Shown here: positions 42,643-54,117 of the stretch, one piece after another | How the letters are laid out: every line of letters starts with the position of its first letter | Position numbering within the stretch: the stretch's first letter is position 1 | Assembly: GCA_002633025.1 (NCBI GenBank) | Contig: NMRB01000650.1 | Location: 111,202 to 175,201 of the forward strand | DNA from: Notospermus geniculatus | Lineage: Eukaryota > Nemertea > Pilidiophora > Heteronemertea > Lineidae | Length of the DNA stretch: 64,000 nucleotides | Direction of reading: 5' to 3' | Translations under genes and position numbers: made by a program | Notes under the pieces: model-generated | Database searches by the model: none | Told to the model about the DNA's origin: nothing | What the model saw: the letters and a program-made list of their open reading frames with translations, nothing else

Positions 42643-45600
42643 TCATCTCTCCTGATTCTTCTTCTTTTTTCTGGCCTTGTGTGAACTTGTGACTTGGACA
42701 TCCGGTGTCTTGGCAGAACTGAAAGTAGAAATGGTTTGTACAAGATTTTGGTATCAGCACATCACTTTGGATGAAATGGTATGGTAGTGTGATAAATCAT
42801 GAAGAATCAACAGAACCCATGTTGGAAGACCATTTCTGTTACAGTTCAGAAAAGATGCTGTCTCTCCTATTGTGACGAAGCAAACTTGACATCCTCTTGA
42901 GCCTGAAGACTAGTCTATGAAGTCAATCACAGCCATGAACTTTCTCCATAAGGAAAGGTGCCCGACAGGAGGAATACTACGGTACCTTTTTGTACTTTCA
43001 ACGACATCCTGGTTTGTCATTACTATAACATCTTCCTCCTCGCTGTCACTGTCTAACATTATGACTGAAAAGAGAAAAAAAAGGAAACTTAGCAACTAAC
43101 TCACACCATATTTTTTAATTCATCAGAACATGTAGATGACATTTCAGATCTGCTGTCCAACTCTCACCTTCCTTTCGACCCTTTTCAACAGTCTTCTCTT
43201 CCTTCTTCCCCTGAATGATCTCTACGTCTTCCATTTCATCATCACTGATCACCCAAGTAGATGCCCCACCCTCACCAATGGATGCCGTCCCTGGTCCCTA
43301 CAATAGCACAAGCAGGTAGACATGGTAGAAGTCAAGAGATTATTCCACAACAGACCTCAAAGTGATGGGATACTCCCCGCCACAATGTGAAGGTCATAAT
43401 GACGTGGATGCCATGATGATGTATGACATCAAATTTTGTGAGTTTAACAGGCTAACAGGCAACCACAACCACAGCTAACAGGCAACCACAAACAGCAGTA
43501 AAGTCACCCATTGGGAGATGGTCTTCATCATTGAATCAACCCATGTGAGTGCAGCTGGGATCTATCACCACATAGAATCTCTTGAAATGGTATTAGCGTT
43601 ATGTTGAATACATTTTGCAAGTCTGCCCATCTTCGACACACCATTAGACGTGTTAGAAAAGACAAAATGCATACAATTATCTTGACATCCAAATCTTCTT
43701 TATCTTTAACTTCTTCCACTGCATCCTCATCAGAAGCAGAATTCATCTGTTCCTCCTTCTCAGCCTCAGCCAGCGCCTCCTTCAACATCTGTTCCGCTAG
43801 TTGCTCCTCGCCTCGATAATTTGCTGTGATCCTCTCCGTCTTTTCCGACATGGCGAACCCAAACTTCTCCCCAGCAGCCCTGAAATAAACATGATTGAAG
43901 TAAGACCCAAGTGCCCTCTTTTCTCTGACATTACAAAGTGTTGTAGATCCAAACTTAGGCGACACTTATTTTATTTCTTGTTTTACGGATCCGCCGCACT
44001 TTTTTTTCCGATTTTGGAAAATAAAAATAATTGAAAAAATGGCATTATTTTTTTGCCGCCGCCCACAAACTGATTATCCGATCAATAAAAATAAAAATAA
44101 TGGGAAAAAACGCTTTATTTTTCTGCCGCCGACATGCTGGACGAACCTTTTCTGACGAAAATAATTCACAGCGGTTGTAACAATCATTCTCGTTCCCATT
44201 CATTGAGTGAATTTTATTATATTTTTGTACATTTTTATTTTTTTCATAGCCGCCTGTTACATGCTTTGACAAATATAATAAAAACAATCAAATAATTACA
44301 ATTATTTTTATATTTATTTTCCACCCTCCTGTCAAGGTTTCCGTGAAAACCAAATGAAAAAGTTATTTTTATTTTTATTTTCCTCCCTCCTGTCAGGGGT
44401 TTCCAGGGAAAAAATCCGTAAAACAACAAATAAAATAATTGTGGCCTTACCTTGCTTTGGAATCATTTTCTAAAGCATTCTGTATCAACTTGGTCAACTC
44501 CGTGACTTTGACAACTGCAATATTGGAGCACCTTAATACCTGGAAAAGAAAATTGATATCTGAATGTTAGGCCACACTTTTTATATTCTTTGGTTCACGG
44601 GCCCGCCGACGTCCGAAAATCCAAAAGTGGAAAAAAAATAAAATTGTGAAATTTGTTTTTTTTTATTCCCTCCGATGTTCACCAACACATGAGATTCAAA
44701 AAATTAAAAATAAAAATACAAAAAGACGCCTGCTATGCCTAATTCTTCATTAGATATATTGATGACCATGCCCTAATCACACATCAAACTGCCTGACACA
44801 ATGTTTTTAAAGAGATGTTTCAGAGTAATGAAGTTTATTTCTTTAAAAATACATGTAGTGTTTTTTAAATTTTTTTAATTTCCTTCGACATCAGGAAATG
44901 GAAAAACAAGACCATAAAATTTTTAAAAAGCGAAAACGGGATTTTATTTTTATTTTTATTTCGCCCTCCGTACCTGAGTTTTCACAAAATGCGCCCGTGA
45001 ACCAAAGAATTTTAAAAGTGTGGCCTTATCACTCATTCAGTGGTGTGACCAGAATAAGGAAAGGCCTCTGCTTGAACAGTTTTGTCCAGGACCTATATCT
45101 TGGCCAAACTGTGGCTCCAGTTTTGTCCAGGACCTATATCTTGGCCAAACTGTGGCTCCAGTTTTATCCAGGACCCATATCTTGGCCAAACTGTGGCTCC
45201 AGTTTTATCCAGGACCTATATCTTGGCCAAACTGTGGCTCCAGTTTTGTCCAGGACCAATGATCTTGGCCAAAGTGTGGCTCCAGGTTCTAACACAAGAA
45301 AATACTGCTCTCAAAAAACAAAGGCATCTGGATTCGCTCATCTTCAGAGAGGAATTGAATCCACATTGAAAAGATAGTCAGAACATTTGGCTGCAGACAG
45401 ACACTCATCCGAGAAATCGTACCTGATCTTTTAACAACAACATCTCTCCCGTCATCTGAAGTGTACAGATCTCTCTGTGTTTATTCATACCGATCACCAT
45501 TCTGCCCTCCATACAATGTTCTTCACGGTCAGTTGGATCAACCAGCAAGAATTTCCTGAAAATATATCGAAGGCAAAATCGATCACCGAATGTTGTACTT

Positions 45601-48600
45601 CCCTGTGAAGAGAAAGAGGGTACTACACCAGTAGTTTTTGGCTTTGCACCAGGCTTTCGCAGGACCAGCCTGTCTCAGTGTGATAAGTATTTAAGACAAC
45701 TGGTCACCCTGACTACTCACCCCTGATGGAAGAAAGCAAATGATACACAGATTGGCATGTGATGGACACTCAAAGAGACAGGGTCTTTCTCTGTCAGAGG
45801 ATGCTGAAAAGATATCAACTGAGAACTGAATCAACATCAACGACATTAACAACATTCTGAGGCAATGTGAAGTTTCCAGAGCTGCCAAGAAATATGCTAT
45901 GACAAAGAAAGAAGTCACCCTGCCACAAGAGGAGGCCTGACCAGGAACCCTTAGGATTCATTTCAATGGAAGAATGTCTCGTTAGTCAACCTGACTTACT
46001 ATAGTGACCTCTTCCCCCGATACCGTCACATCTGGACGTCTGAAATGCGCAAGGGCAGCAATTCCAGCAATACTCGCTGCATCGATCAAGTTGCCATCAT
46101 GGTTCAGTGCATGGATATCGAGCCGAATTTGCCACACCTAGAAAGAGAAATTCCCAAAGTGACCAAGCAGAGGAAACGCCACATCCAGAGTGGTTACCAT
46201 CTATGGCAGGATACCAGCACCGGTATTAAAGTTAACAAAACTTTTGAAAAAGATAATAGACGTCAGGGGCCGGTTGCACAAAAGCATACTAAGCGTAGTA
46301 TCATTCTATCTCCTAGTTGGCTTCTAACTTTGTATACAAACGCATACAAAGTTAGAAGCCAACTAGGAGATAGAATGATACTACGCCTAGTATGCTTTTG
46401 TACAACTGGGCCCTGGTCTCCACACATGCATCAAGGAAATGAGACATTTGGTCTGCACTATTTTAGCACATCAAGGGAATGGCACCTTTTTTCTTGCAAC
46501 AATGCACAAGGATTCCAAGTCAATGCATCGTGATTCCTTCAGACATCTTTCCAGGAGTCTGTTGATCTCCACACCCTCCTCAGACAACCTGAAATAAAGA
46601 AGTCATCTTGATACATGCGGGTTGCTCAGCAAGGGAACTTGGGACGAAGTACAAGAGGGGCCAACGGGGGTATCCTCCACCTGCATAACTGCTACTCTGT
46701 GCACCACACTGATGCAGAACTGGGCCTATTTTCTCCTACAATTGACTGTGTAGCCTGGGAATACACCGTACTCAAGACCTATCTGAACCCTACACTGAGT
46801 ATCTACTAAGAATACACAGCTTCATGCACGGTACTAGTACTACATGTACATGAATGTTTACACAATGTATGCCTATTCATTTACAGACTTGAGACTAGAC
46901 TACCGGTTGGAACAGTTTCTAGGCCTGCTAAGGACAGAACGACTAAACCAGTACATGCTAGGAAATGAAATACAACAAAACACTAGCAGGACAAAGAATT
47001 TTATTCATTTCATAGGAATTGAAGGTGCAAAATGTGTAACAGAATGTCGTAGTCTCCTGAAATGATACGAATCAGAAAGATGAATGTTTGGTTTAGAGTT
47101 CCTACTTTCATTTTAAGAGATGAAACAAACTCCCTCTGCATGGATTTGGAAATGGTCTTTCAACCTGAGGTTAAAGACAAGAACTTTTCCAAGTGCAGGG
47201 TTCAAAGTCCATGACCATTTGGTCTAAAATGCGACCTGGATTTTGCTCTGTGCGACCCAAAAATTTGATGTTCTAATGCATTTTGTATTGTGTGCGACTT
47301 GATTTTTTGGCCTTTTTCAGAATATGAACTTTGATCCCTGAAGTGGATGGGTCTGCATCGCCAAACCTGACAGACACAGTTTGACTACATGAGTCGAAAC
47401 ATATTTATCAACATCAACGTGTATTGATTGTCTTACCTTCCCACTTCAAAAGCAGGAGATGCCATAGGTGATAATTCCACATTGACGTATAGAATGCCAT
47501 CAGTAGGACGGTTGGGTTTTGGTTCCACTACCTCACATGATACCTGGGCAAGTACTCTGAGGAAAAGAAATGAAACAATTACAATAGAACAGATGTCCAT
47601 AAAAGCCTCTAACATTTGACTGAATTGGTGAAAATTATTGGCATAGTTGATGAAAAGAATCACTAAACAAAGACCCATCTAATTTCATGTGACCAGTCAA
47701 CCTACCTTGTTTTACCAAGTTGCACCTGACAGCATCCTCTGTCAACTCCAAAAGTTATCTTTGTCGTTCTGTAGTCAAATGCTTGTCTTCCATCAAGTCT
47801 CTGAAACGATAACAAAAGTTGACGAAATTAGGCCTAAAGAGCTTCAATTCAGTCTTCACAGTCACACACAGCACACTCATCATGACTTACGGGTATGCAC
47901 CGTCACGGCTAGGGCAGGCTCACTCTCAGCAAGGCTAGCGTGTAGTCTAGGCCTCCTACCTACATGTATCAAATCAATCATTTGACTCCAGGCCTAGCTA
48001 GGCTAAGTCATGCTAATATATCTACTAGGCTAGGCCCTAAGCAAAGCATAGCGGCCTAGGCCCTATGCCTGCCTAGCTAGTCTATATAGAGCAGCCGGGT
48101 CGCACTAATTTGCGTCCAACTGCGTCCAATGGCGTCCAACACTATAAAAAAGTAATTTTTAAGAATAAAGTGTCCATATCAATATTTATGAGTGTAGGCA
48201 GGAGTCAATCAAACATTCCTGAAATGAATTTGGAACGTTTTCAATCGTTTATTTACATGATTTATTGAGTTTATTTTCGCGTCCAGAAGCCGGCGGCCAT
48301 TTTGTTGTTATCGTTGTCTGGGGTAGACTCTGTCAAAATGGCCGCCATTGCCTGAAGAGTCACAATCACGGAAGGTTGGCCTCGGGAGTTTTTTGACCCG
48401 TCAAATGTCATATAATTCACCTTTTTGTGATTAATTCTGATGAGATAATGTTGAGAATGACCATTTAAAACATAAATTTGAACATTTGTATTGATAAAAT
48501 TAGCGTTTTATAGCGTTGGACGCAACTGGACGCAATTGGTCGCAGTTGGACGCAAATTAGTGCGACCGCAGCAGCCTGCTTATAGTCATATAGGCCTAGG

Positions 48601-50134
48601 CCCTAGTGCTATCTGCTGGTGTGGTGGTGACCATAGCCATCTCATAGGCCTACCGGTAGGCCCTAGGCCTACACGTCGTCTGAAAGCCAGAGAGGCAGGC
48701 CACGGCGATCTCGCAGGCAAGTCATGCTCCCGCGCCACCTTTCAGCATGTTGCAGAAACATAGTTCTAATTTATGCATAGATTCGCCCAGCCGCAGTTCC
48801 GAATTCGCGCAACGTGTTCGGTTGATTATAAAAGTGGGGTCCGGACGGCGGAATTCCGGCGCATTCCATGCTCAACTGAGAAGCTGGGATGTGATTTATC
48901 TCAACAAATCCAAACTCTAATACGCCAATCTTTACATCAACACGTTCTAAACTATCGACTGCACTAGATGACAGAGAGCAAATGTTAATTTTGTAACGAA
49001 ATTCCGTTTGTTTCCAATTTGAATCGGCAATTTCATCAAGCTTCTGCAACTCAAGAGGGTTTCTCAGGCGGCTACGGCCTTCATCCTGGGATTCTGACCA
49101 AAATACCTCTGTTGTCTAGTAACAGGGAACCCGCGTGTTCAGTCAATCCTGCCTCGAACACAGTAAACGACGTAATTAATTCTATTTTTTGCGTCCCAAG
49201 ATGAGCATTATTTCCTATTCATAACACCTTTCTTCAGGCGAGGATGGTTGAAAGACAGAAGAGCGGTGGGTGAGGTCGCCTCGGCGAATCAGAACACCGG
49301 GATGTTTCACGTGACGGATCGGCATCAATCAATACATTGCTGTGTACGCGAGATCGCCGTGAGCAGTCAGGAACTTTTGCGGCATCGGGAGGAGACCTCC
49401 CAATCGAAAAAACTCCCAGTCGGGAGGTAATAACCGAATTGAGTTTTCGTTCACCTCCCAATTGGGATTTCAATGTTCTCTTCCCTTCCCAACTTTCATC
49501 AAATATTGGGGAAAATCAACGTCAACTCGGCCAGAAAATTTACTTCAATCAGAATTTTTTTTCACACAAACCTTGATCTTTGTTTCACGTTTTCCACTGG
49601 TTACGACCATGCGCAAATGCGCCATGTGATGCGCAAATCAGTTCTTAGATTTTGAACTGCCTGCAGATCGAGACATTCCTCCTGTTCAAGCAACAAAAAA
49701 TTACAACATAATATCCCGTTTCGGACACAACCTCCCAGTCGGGAGATGCAAAATCCCAATCGGGAGGTGATCTCCCGATGCGGCAAAAGTTCCTGACTGG
49801 TGAGGCCTAGGCCTAGGCCTAGGCCCCTAGGCCCCTATTTTATTTTGCATTCCCATTACATTGGCCTTGGTCTACCGCCGGTAGGCCTATAGCCTCCATA
49901 CCATGCATGGTGCTATCATCTGTAACATGGTTAGGCCTAACCATCGTCCAAAAACGTGCTTGAAATAAACACATTCAATCATGACATGTTTCTGGGACGC
50001 CCTGTAGGCCTATGTACGGTATCATGGTAGGCCTAGGCCTATGCATTCCACTGACGAATTAGGCCTACCTTTCTTTCGGCGATTGCACCAAGAATAAACT
50101 GCTGTTCACACGTTGACAACGGTGTTGCCTTCAT
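42643..50134 (-). CDS. EXOSC9: exosome complex component RRP45 (EXOSC9), complete 12-exon model
   Basis: Exons on -: 50134-50069, 47800-47706, 47556-47437, 46588-46486, 46137-46000, 45803-45721, 45555-45423, 44539-44451, 43879-~43675 (43687 also possible), 43297-43168, 43064-42986, 42718-42643 (stop). Phases join throughout, giving ~434-438 residues against about 440 in human. Recognisable parts: MKATPLSTCEQQFILGAIAE, RLDGRQAFDYRTTKITFG, LAQVSCEVVEPKPNRPTDGI, NHDGNLIDAASIAGIAALAH, LSVHHMPICVSFAFFHQG, MNKHREICTLQMTGEMLLLK, then an acidic region with a MLDSDSEEEDVIV patch and a basic tail KARKKKKNQER. RRP45 is a catalytically inactive RNase PH-fold subunit that pairs with RRP41 in the nine-subunit ring of the nuclear/cytoplasmic RNA exosome. 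The DSDSEEED patch resembles the SUMO-interaction region of vertebrate PM/Scl-75. Introns hold several MITEs. Confidence 0.96.
43958..44446. mobile_element. PIF/Harbinger-type MITE at the exon 8 donor of EXOSC9
   Basis: The ends are GGCGACACTTATTTTATT (left) and, complementary at right, GGCCACAATTATTTTATT, with inner TGTTTTACGG arms. TTA flanks both sides (43955-43957 and 44447-44449). The interior is AT-rich with AAATAAAAATAA runs. A 3-bp TNA target site fits PIF/Harbinger. On the gene strand its first base is intron position +5. Confidence 0.85.
44570..45025. mobile_element. PIF/Harbinger-type MITE, same family, upstream of exon 8
   Basis: Termini GGCCACACTTTTTATATTCT and the complementary AAAAGTGTGGCC, then GGTTCACGGGC/GCCCGTGAACC. 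TTA target repeats lie at 44567-44569 and 45026-45028. The element is 456 bp and lies 30 bp upstream (in gene orientation) of exon 8's acceptor. Confidence 0.88.
45078..45290. repeat. 41-bp minisatellite, five units, EXOSC9 intron 7
   Basis: Units of ttttgtccaggacctatatc plus ttggccaaactgtggctccag, with the last one diverged. The open frames seen on + across it (GPISWPNCGSSF repeats) are an artefact of the array. Confidence 0.94.
46264..46415. mobile_element. palindromic MITE with CAGGG..CCGGTTGCACAAAA ends
   Basis: Nearly the whole 152 bp is one inverted repeat, with central arms aactttgtatacaaacgcat / tacaaagttagaagcc. The terminus matches that of 58602-58765. It lies between EXOSC9 exons 4 and 5. 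No clear target duplication is seen. The CAGGG start would suit hAT but is not proof. Confidence 0.8.
48098..48567. mobile_element. DNA element with repeated GCGTCCAA in its termini
   Basis: GGTCGCACTAATTTGCGTCC on the left is complemented by GGACGCAAATTAGTGCGACC on the right. Each arm then repeats GCGTCCAA/TTGGACGC three to four times before an AT-rich core containing a non-repeated middle. It is 470 bp, in EXOSC9 intron 1, and lacks a transposase frame. Confidence 0.85.
49364..49799. mobile_element. DNA element with GTGAG target duplication
   Basis: Ends CAGTCAGGAACTTTTGC and GCAAAAGTTCCTGACTG are exact complements, and the outer GTGAG occurs on both sides (49359-49363, 49800-49804). Inside each arm, CCTCCCAATCGGGAGGT-like palindromes recur. 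It is 436 bp, in EXOSC9 intron 1. Confidence 0.88.
49804..49842. repeat. (AGGCCT)n short array
   Basis: ggcctaggcctaggcctagg and following cccctaggcccct: the densest run of the AGGCCT word, which is dispersed through the whole window. Confidence 0.8.
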
Positions 50135-50476
50135 CACAAACGTTAATCCTATCAACGTGCAAAGTTAGAAAGATATCGATTGAGCAGGAGGTTAGAAAAC
50201 TGGAAATATTTTTTCTTCTAATCAAAGGCGGCGTGCAGCAGACGTGCTCGCCATGCTCATTCATCAGTTCATGTCATTCTCAAACATGTCAAATCGAGGC
50301 TCAGCTGTAGACTAATCCTTTACCCTCGTAACGTTCCGCTACTACGTACTATCGGATTGGCTCGAGGACAGGAGACCAGAGTGGGCCTGCTGCAGAATGA
50401 TGATGGCAGCATCCTGACAACATCTCTTCTATTTTAACCTTTTTTGGAGGAACCTCGGGGTTTTAACCGTCTGAAC
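50135..50476. promoter_or_regulatory. candidate bidirectional promoter between EXOSC9 and a + gene
   Basis: Two start codons in divergent orientation are 342 bp apart (ATG 50134 on -, ATG 50477 on +). The interval has no inverted-repeat element and no obvious TATA box at a fixed distance. The spacing is typical of head-to-head housekeeping gene pairs. Transcription starts are not visible from sequence. Confidence 0.6.
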
Positions 50477-50516
50477 ATGGCCTACCAGGATTATACTGAT
50501 CTAGGGAAGATGCACC
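50477..50516 (+). CDS. first coding exon of an unidentified gene
   Basis: ATG 50477 (gaacATGGC) opens MAYQDYTDLGKMH followed by C|GTGAGT at 50516/50517, phase 1. The strong donor and divergent spacing from EXOSC9 support a real first exon. No later exon could be joined in the remaining 13.5 kb, so the first intron is either very long or the next exons are too small to recognise. The protein family is not identified. Confidence 0.55.
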
Positions 50517-50790
50517 GTGAGTAAAACCTGTTTAAAATTATATTTTTCTTTCATGTTTTGTGTTGTGTTTTATCCATCTCTCTTGCTTGCTCTCTAAAAA
50601 AAAGTGCTGTTGCTTGTCATCTTCCATTGGTTGGCTGGCAGGCTTAGGCCTATACTACAATAGGCCTAACTATAGGCCTAGTTGTCCTTTTTCTACCATC
50701 CAATACCATAGAGGCTGGCCATCACTATCAGCACTGCTGAGTGTGGCTGGGCCGACCGCACAGAGTTCTTTATTTAGCCCTAGGCCTATG

Positions 50791-50885
50791 CTTGGAGGAA
50801 TTATACTGACAGTATAATTCATAGGCCTACGGACAGTATAATTATACTGACAGTATAATTATACTGACAGTATAATACTGTCAGT
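50791..50885. repeat. array of ATTATACTGACAGTATAAT palindromes
   Basis: The word ttatactgacagtataa occurs three times, with a fourth partial copy, directly after CTTGGAGGAA, the start of the hairpin at 21525. It looks like a local expansion of that hairpin. Confidence 0.8.
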
Positions 50886-50924
50886 TGCACGGCCTGTGAC
50901 AACATGACGTCATATAAACCCAGG

Positions 50925-51290
50925 TTTCCGCGGCGATTTAGTCACTGTTTCGAGTGCTGGGGAAACCCCGCCCATGAAGTCACGGGATACCCAGTTGCCA
51001 TGGTATCGCTAATCAGCGTCGTCCAAATCAACATCCTCATACATCACAAATCAGCCCGTCGTCGACACGTATGACTATGACGTCAGTCATTCAGTGTAGA
51101 CCGTTGGGAGATGACGACGTCATTCTCTGAATGACTGACGTCATACGCCTCGACGACGGGCCGATTCGTGACGTATGAGGAAGCTGTACGGCCGACGCTG
51201 ATTGGCGTCACCATGGGAGCTGGTATCCCGTGACGTCACGGACGGGGGTTCCCAGCACTCGAAACAGTGACGAACTCGCGAAAGAAAATC
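50925..51290. mobile_element. ~350-bp foldback element
   Basis: GTCACTGTTTCGAGTGCTGG at 50941 is complemented by CCAGCACTCGAAACAGTGAC ending at 51271. Further inner arms pair (cgtcagtcattcag / ctgaatgactgacg; cccgtcgtcgac / cgacgacggg). There is no coding frame. It contains several TGACGTCA words. Confidence 0.85.
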
Positions 51291-51449
51291 GCCATAAAAT
51301 CAACGTTGGGATGCTTTTTCTCCGACGACAAATATATCATTTTACTCTACGAACTACGGGGTACCGTTTACAGCCAGGATGTTTCGTGTAACTTGCACAC
51401 ATTCGCAGGAATCTGCTAACACAAATTCACACTTTCCCTTTTATTGTAT

Positions 51450-51530
51450 AGATATCACTCCGATAAAAGTTCATTTGTAAACGTTTTTTAAAAAACTTTT
51501 ACAAACGAGCTTTTATCGGAGTGATATTAT
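51450..51530. repeat. 80-bp hairpin
   Basis: ATATCACTCCGATAAAAG on the left pairs with CTTTTATCGGAGTGATAT on the right, continuing through TTTGTAAA/TTTACAAA to a TTTTTTAAAAAA centre. It is probably a minimal TIR element. Confidence 0.85.
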
Positions 51531-52321
51531 CCATAAAGACTAAAGAACTGTCACTCACACTCTGAAAAAAATGCCAATCAAAGAAGTCATGTCAAGGTGT
51601 GTGGAATCATCTCAATTCGTGTCTAGCCTAGTCTTTAGAATTTTTGTAGGCCTAGGCCTAGTCCTATCTAGATAGGCCTACATGTACCTATACTGTGCTC
51701 ACTCATGCAACATTTGTTCATCAGCAGCTGTTCAATTGTCTCTCTCAACCTGATTCTCCTACATACATTTGAATTTTCACTCTCATCATTCACAGCTTTA
51801 TATTCAAGCCCTTACAGCATACACTTCATTTTCCTATTTCAACAATCATCAACAGCAGATGGATGATAATAATACCTCCATGGGATGATCAAGTGTTCAG
51901 ACCCCCTGTCAATTCAAAAACTTCAACTCGCCCTGTCAGCCTATTGTCAGTCAATAAAGGTGTGTGCAGGCCTGGAAAATGTTCTGATTGTGATTTTGAG
52001 CATGAGGACATGTCCATTAGACAGTTGTTAAAAAAACGTAGGATCACTTGACATCACATAGTGCTGGCAACTGACAACCTGCGGATTTTGGCTCAAATGT
52101 TGTAAGTGTATTTTACTTGCAATACCAATACAGTCACAGTTTTAGATTCTCATGCCAACCAATCGGTGTAAATGTCTATGAGGAGGCTGCCTGTAGGGTC
52201 CCTAGATTTGAAATAAAGCTTTCAAGAGTTATCAACCGATGGACATGATTTTATAAGTCAGACTTCCAGTTCCATATTCTCACTCTTAATGATTACTTGA
52301 TATTGGCAATATTCATGGTGA

Positions 52322-52783
52322 GGCCAGACTTTTTTTATACCTTGTTTAGCGAACCCGCCGACGTCCGAAATTCCAAAAAAAAAATAAAAAAAATAATTTA
52401 TTTTTGACCATTTTATAGCAAACCCGCCGACGTTCAAAATTGCTCAAAACAGAAAAAAATAAAATTTTATCTTTATTTTTATTCCGACCGCCGCCCTTCC
52501 CGCCTGAGTAGTCTAATCAGCTCACGGCACCTAACATCATGAACAAAGCCACACTATGAGACCAATCACAATCGTTGTCTTATGAATAGTCTGTCGTGGT
52601 TAGAACAATGAATATTTATTTTGAAATAAAATTTTATTTTTATTTCTTCCTCCGCTCTGGTTGTTTTACAGCATGCTTTTGTGAAGGGAGAAAATAAATT
52701 TTTATTTTTATTCTTTTTCCGACCACCTCTACAAATCTCTGGAAATTGAAGTGCGCTAAACAAGGTATAAAAAAAGTCTGGCC
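52322..52783. mobile_element. PIF/Harbinger-type MITE, third family member
   Basis: Termini GGCCAGACTTTTTTTATACC and its complement, then TTGTTTAGCG/CGCTAAACAA. TGA target repeats lie at 52319-52321 and 52784-52786. It has the same AT-rich AAATAAAAATTTTAT core and CCGCCGACGT words as the two EXOSC9 intronic copies. Confidence 0.88.
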
Positions 52784-53685
52784 TGAGTCAGGGCAATTCC
52801 TGCTGTTTCAGAGAGTGGTTTTCATCAGGTGCAATCCGTACATTTTGAGAGTCGATTTAATGAAGTCATTCAGAGATTGATTATTTTACAGTTTTCATTT
52901 TATGAGGTTTCAAGTATACACGCCTTGCATTCCATCCACGATCAAACATGGTACTGAATTGTATTTTTTCTTGTTTCACATTGTTCAATGAATACAAGAA
53001 TGATAGATATGGTGGGACTTTGGAGCATTCACATTTGCAATATGAGGTTGTAGCTGATAGAACATTAGGCACTTTCAAATGATTTGAAAACTATGATTTG
53101 CTTACAATAAGGATGGATACATTATGCTATTGGTCAACCCGTGCGAACGAATGTACTAAACGTTAATTTAAAACTGAACATCATTTAAAGGAGCACGGTA
53201 TTGGATCTCTAATGTGTTATTTGACTGCCGACGTAGAGAAAGCCATCTATCAGCAGCAACACGAACTAGAAAAACGCATTACAAAATCACACAATAAATT
53301 GGGTCAATTTGCCAACAACGTAGTTAGTCCCTGGGTTGGAGAGCGGCGTGGTGGCGCCGGCTGTCGAGAAAAAGTGGCAATACCATGGTCCTTTAATTCA
53401 GCACCCGGCTCTCTCCAGATAATTTTTTTAAAAAAACATGAAAATAGACTTGAACATCCTGAACTCAGCAAACACCAAGAGGCATTCACCAACTGTCACA
53501 CTCACAGAATAATGAGAGTCATGACACTTTCCTCACAGCTGTCGCCTTCCAGCATGTCCGGCTTTTCATCTATGGTCACATGACATGGTGTGATCATAAA
53601 CCAGTTTATTGTGTGATGCACTTGACTGAATGATAGTTCTGATGTTTCAATTCATTAATGTATACTCTAATAGACTCTATCACTC

Positions 53686-53890
53686 CAAAAGAGCGCAGCA
53701 CCTGACGGGACAGCGTCATGACGTCCCGCACGTCATTTATGAATGCATGACGCGACTCGAAAAAAATCCGGTTGTTTCAGCGATCATGACGTCGTGAAAC
53801 AATCTGATTTTTTTTCGTCTCGCCTCAAAACATCATGAATGACGTGCGGGACGTCTTGGACGCTGTCCCATCAGGTGCTGCACTCTTAAG
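53686..53890. mobile_element. 205-bp foldback element
   Basis: Arms of ~60 bp: GCAGCACCTGACGGGACAGC at left against the complement of gctgtcccatcaggtgctgc at right, continuing through GACGTCCCGCACGTCATT. The centre is AT-rich. Non-coding. Confidence 0.85.
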
Positions 53891-54117
53891 AGGAATAACC
53901 TGTATTTAGCACAAATTGTCATTGAACCTGTCAGGTGCATGTGTCCAGGCCGACAAAGTCAGACAAGGATGCTCCATGATGTTCATGATCTCGGAGTGAG
54001 AAGAGCAGTAATCAGTTCATGAAGTGAACACCATGTGGCTCCACTGTCACTGAATAAAGATTTGCTCTGATGAAGCTCTTCACTGTGGCTGATGTGGCTC
54101 ACCGCCGTGGCTCTTCA

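Noticed and set aside
45020-45377. Three overlapping + frames of 80-159 codons with GPISWPNCGSSF-like repeats
   Set aside because: They are read-through of a 41-bp minisatellite in an EXOSC9 intron; all three frames are open because of the periodicity.
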